From positions 186,001 to 250,000 of the forward strand of contig VDMD01000041.1 in NCBI GenBank assembly GCA_007026445.1: a stretch of 64,000 bases of DNA. Direction: 5' to 3'. Source of the DNA: Schizophyllum amplum (Eukaryota; Basidiomycota; Agaricomycetes; Agaricales; Schizophyllaceae). Positions 61,054-64,000 of the stretch are shown here, piece after piece; within the stretch, counting starts at the first letter, position 1, and each line of letters starts with the position of its first letter. Under the pieces are notes generated by a model, which had not been told where the DNA came from, searched no databases, and saw only the letters and a program-made list of their open reading frames with translations. Made by a program: the position numbers and the translations under genes.

Positions 61054-62474
61054 ATGACCACAACACCGGAAACACTTTTCCTGAATTCCACCCTCCCATG
61101 TCTTCCCGAAGAGATCCGCGCGCAGCTCGACCCTCTTCTTGCTTCTCAGCCGAATGTCCATCTCTTTGAGAATTTCATCCGATTCCTATCCGGCGCCTCT
61201 CCGGCCCCCTCTTCGTCCTCTGCGCTTGCTAGTGCATGGTCTGCCAAGCAACGTCAACTGTCAGAGGCTCTGCGAGCGTCTACAAAGCGCCCTCTCGAGG
61301 ACGCTGACAATGCTGCTACCTCAAAACGGCAGCGGATCTCCGAAGAAACCGTCCGCTATCGCCTGCACGCCGTCTCCGTCACCTCCCCCGTCCGCAAAAA
61401 GGTGGATATCACCGTAACGGACGAGTCTATCGTGTTCACGAACCCGTCTACGTCCGTGGTGGAGGCCACCGTCCCGCGGTCCTCCATCACGCGCTCCTTC
61501 ATCCTGCCCACGCGCGGCAAGACAAAGGCGCACTACACCGTGGTCATGCTCGACGCGGACGTGGCGCGCCCAGCAAAGGGCAAGACCGCCGCGCAGGCTA
61601 CCTCGCAGATCATCTTTGGCATGGACGCGCAGGCTCCGGCGAACACAAAGGTCACGCCTGTCGCCGGGCAGTCCTCGACGCTCGAGAAAGGCGCCGCTAC
61701 GCACGAGTATCTCCGCGCGTTCCTCGACGCTGCCGGCACACCCGTGTACGAACCCTCCGCGCAAGAGCTCAAGAGCGCGTGCAGCGCCAGCGCCGTGCCC
61801 GGCATCGAAGCGTACCGCGGCGCGAAACCAGGCACGCTGTGGTTCTTCGAGCAGGGCCTGCTCTGGGGCGAGAGCAAGCCGTGCGAGTTCTGGGCGGTCG
61901 GGGATCTGCTGGGCGCGTCGGACGGGGTGCGGCTGCTGAGCGCGACGGGGCGCACGTGCTCGGTCACGCTGACGCGACGCGGCGCGGAGGCGGAGGACGA
62001 CGAGGGCGAGGATCTGGGGGAGGAGACGCAACTGGGGATGATCGACGGACGGGAGCAGGACGGCATTTTGCAGTGGGTGCGCAAGCATCGGCATCTGTTT
62101 GGGAAGAGCGCGGAGGATGGCGTGCCAACCGGGTCCGTCACGATCCACCAGCTGGCCACGGACTCGGATGATGAGGGCGACGAGGAGGATGGTGAGCGTG
62201 GCGGCAAAGAAGAGGCAGGTCGTGGCTTGATTATTACGTTTGAGTTGGCCCCCAAGCTGGACCCCACCTCATGTTGTGGTGCTCTGGCGGCAAAGACCGA
62301 AATCGCTCGAGATAGTCGTATTTTTCTGCTGTACAAAACAGTAGGGTGTGGGCTGGGGGGTAGGCCACCTGGCTGCCTCAGTCTCGGTGGGCTCGATTTC
62401 AGAGGGTGTGTCTGACGACTGAAGCTCCAGAGAAAAGCAAGGGCAATGAGGTTACTGAATGCAATGAAGGATGA
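61054..62474 (+). CDS. RTT106: Rtt106-like histone chaperone (double PH-like domain)
   Basis: ATG 61054 (MTTTPETLFLNSTLP). The first part is helical; the PH-like core has KVDITVTDESIVFTNPSTS, ATVPRSSITRSFILPT, KAHYTVVML, TSQIIFGMDA, and the second PH has EAYRGAKPGTLWFFEQGLLWGESKPCEFW and DGILQWVRKHRHLFG. The acidic tail is DSDDEGDEEDG. Rtt106 binds H3-H4 and acts in replication-coupled nucleosome assembly and silencing. Read unspliced, the frame runs to 62415 with a tail unlike the family. A good intron (62192-62430, GTGAGC donor, CTGAC branch) instead yields EKSKGNEVTECNEG and a stop at 62474, which I prefer. Confidence 0.82.
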
Positions 62475-63611
62475 ACAAAGGGTCTGGACTCAATTGCAGC
62501 AAACTACCAAACCATAGAGTACTTTCGTGGTACAGGGACATTGGCTCGTACACTATCCTTGCCCCGTCAATCCCCGCTTGCACTACAGCGGATGTCAATC
62601 ATTGAATGAATGCCAAAGCACCGCTCCAGAAAGGGAGATTGCTTGAGGGAGTTAGTGGGACGCATGGGACATAGCGAGAAGGGCAGGCATGCCAACACCG
62701 CTTGCGGGAAGAAAATACATTGCTTCACGTAAGATCCTTGTCAGCCTCTCCAACACGCGAATGCGCATAGCAAGAGGAAGGCAGGCGAGCTCCTCATGCA
62801 AAGGTCGGGAGCGTATCAAGCTCAAACGTGCATCAGCAAGTGCAACATCCCTGACTGTAGCCTCATACCTTGTCATGACGGTGGACTAGGTGAGATGTGG
62901 GGCTTTGCGAGTGGCAAGCAATGGGCTCTTCATGGCCGATTGCTGACAGTCAGGTTGGCAAGTAAAGGCGGGGGCGAACACTGGACATGATGAAACGCTG
63001 ACAAGGTAAGGTCGAGTGTATGAGAGCACAAGGAAAGACCCGAATCCCAAGTCCCCAGCATTCGACTCGAACCCGCTTGTGTGAGCAAGTTTAGCGGACC
63101 CGCGATACAGTACCGATCCTCGTGCAGAGGTGCAATACCCGAGGCCCTGAGGCAATGAGGAAGCATGCAGTGCTGGGAACGGGAGGGCGAGCTCGCGCTT
63201 GGGGCCGCGTTGAGGTTGGGGCGAGCGGCGCGGAGGTCAAGGGTGAGGTGCCATCTGTGCCTGTGCATCAACTAGCTCGCAGATGTCGAGGTTGATTATG
63301 CAGGACTTTGTCGTTTTGAGGGCGCTTCAACGCGAATGTCGGAACTTTCGGCGACGGGCGTTGGGTCGAGCAGTGACCGTGGATAGGATAGGGCGGAACG
63401 CAAAAAATGCAAAGAAAGCGGGCTGCGGAAATGGGCGCTAGAGGCCTAGGCGAACCGTTCACAATGTGCCGGCGACGGTTGACGAGGAGTTGTGGGAGGT
63501 GGTGGTGGAAGAAACACGACGGTCGGCGGCGGACGGTCCGCGGACTCGGTCTGATCGGGCGCGGCACGCATGACTCGATTCCCACGGTTCGTTTTCCTTT
63601 GCCCTCACCTC
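62475..63611. other. Non-coding or unrecognised
   Basis: About 1.1 kb without a frame that resembles a known family. GGTTCGAGTCG on the minus strand near 63070 looks like a tRNA B-box, but no cloverleaf forms around it. Confidence 0.35.
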
Positions 63612-63797
63612 CTAACGCCTGCTCATCCGGTCACACACCTCTTGGGGACTCGTAAACAGGCCTTTTGAATTCAAGAAAATCCATGAAACATGCCTGCGCT
63701 TGCGCTGCCCAGAAATCAATTTATTCGCTCTCTTGCGCGCCTGCGCCTCTTCGGCGACCTCCTGGCGCATATCCACCACCAGCACACGTCCAGACAT
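63612..63797 (-). CDS. Small hypothetical ORF near the right edge
   Basis: A 61-codon frame, MSGRVLVVDMRQEVAEEAQARKR at its start, with a charged helix (QEVAEEAQARKRANKLI). The 3' half (SWIFLNSKGLFTSPQ) does not look conserved, so the true gene may be spliced differently. It could also be chance. No family recognised. Confidence 0.25.
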   Translation of the reverse strand: MSGRVLVVDMRQEVAEEAQARKRANKLISGQRKRRHVSWIFLNSKGLFTSPQEVCDRMSRR

Positions 63798-64000
63798 CTT
63801 CCACTGTCAAGCCGCCTTCCCCCGACCCATACTACAACCCTTTGATGTTTGTACAGCGCTCTGAACCTCAGCCTCACGGGAATACCTCTTACTCACCCTT
63901 CCTGTCCTCCTGCCGCCTTCCGACCTTCCGACCCTTCTCGAACGTCTTCTCTCCCCAAAATCTGCTTCTCAGGTGGAGCTGTGGAGCCTCACGTGACCGC

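Noticed and set aside
63055..63100. Possible tRNA B-box (GGTTCGAGTCG)
   Set aside because: The T-stem does not pair and no A-box or anticodon arm was found.

Overview
The window is nuclear DNA of a filamentous basidiomycete, most likely an Agaricomycete. Genes are dense, on both strands, and split by many introns of about 45-75 bp with GTRNGT donors, CTNAC-type branch sites and YAG acceptors. The gene set is fungal: PET117, Mbp1-type APSES factor, Ndr/Cbk1 kinase, PMT4, YVC1, ubiquitin-RPS31 fusion, DNMT5. A secreted GH10 xylanase and an L-arabinitol/xylitol-type dehydrogenase fit a plant-biomass degrader. I cannot name the species from sequence alone.

Layout. 0-1 kb: start of an F-box gene running off the left edge (-). 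1-4.8 kb: YVC1-type vacuolar TRP channel (+), about 22 exons including a 9-nt and an 11-nt microexon. 4.9-5.3 kb: a 400-bp inverted-repeat element with a 9-bp target duplication. 5.9-12.2 kb: pentitol dehydrogenase (+), PET117 (-), a CID-domain RNA polymerase II CTD-binding protein (+), PAP2 lipid phosphatase (-). 12.3-19.6 kb: a DNMT5-type DNA methyltransferase/SNF2 ATPase (+), with an apparent frameshift in the ATPase. 19.8-23.5 kb: lineage-specific orphan genes. 24.2-25.6 kb: GH10 xylanase (-). 26.5 kb: a 21-bp minisatellite. 26.7-28.5 kb: Ndr/Cbk1 kinase (-). 28.8-31.5 kb: Mbp1-like factor (-). 31.7-32.6 kb: EFM7/NNT1-like methyltransferase (+). 32.6-34.3 kb: F-box protein (-). 35.6-36.0 kb: CRIPT (+). 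36.9-38.9 kb: PRP4 (+). 39.4-40.9 kb: a second, decaying copy of the 21-23 kb orphan (+). 41.6 kb: intron-containing tRNA-Met (-). 42.0-43.7 kb: RFC subunit (-). 44.0-44.6 kb: ubiquitin-eS31 (+). 44.8-46.3 kb: F-box/LRR protein (-). 47.0-48.8 kb: monocarboxylate-type MFS transporter (-). 49.65-52.38 kb: a foldback transposable element with two identical arms of about 1.1 kb. 52.5-55.4 kb: PMT4 O-mannosyltransferase (-). 56.6-60.2 kb: a large disordered protein (-). 61.05-62.5 kb: Rtt106-like histone chaperone (+). The last 1.5 kb holds no gene I can recognise.

Most genes are unrelated housekeeping neighbours. Three themes stand out. Chromatin and replication: DNMT5, Rtt106-like, RFC and Mbp1, with perfect MCB motifs (ACGCGT) just upstream of RFC, Rtt106-like and Mbp1 itself. 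Plant-sugar use: xylanase and pentitol dehydrogenase, the latter behind a dense cluster of Cre1-type motifs. Mobile DNA: two non-autonomous elements with 9-bp target duplications, and a diverged orphan gene pair in inverted orientation. Splice models were built by eye from GT-AG sites and family conservation; inner exon edges may be off by a few bases.
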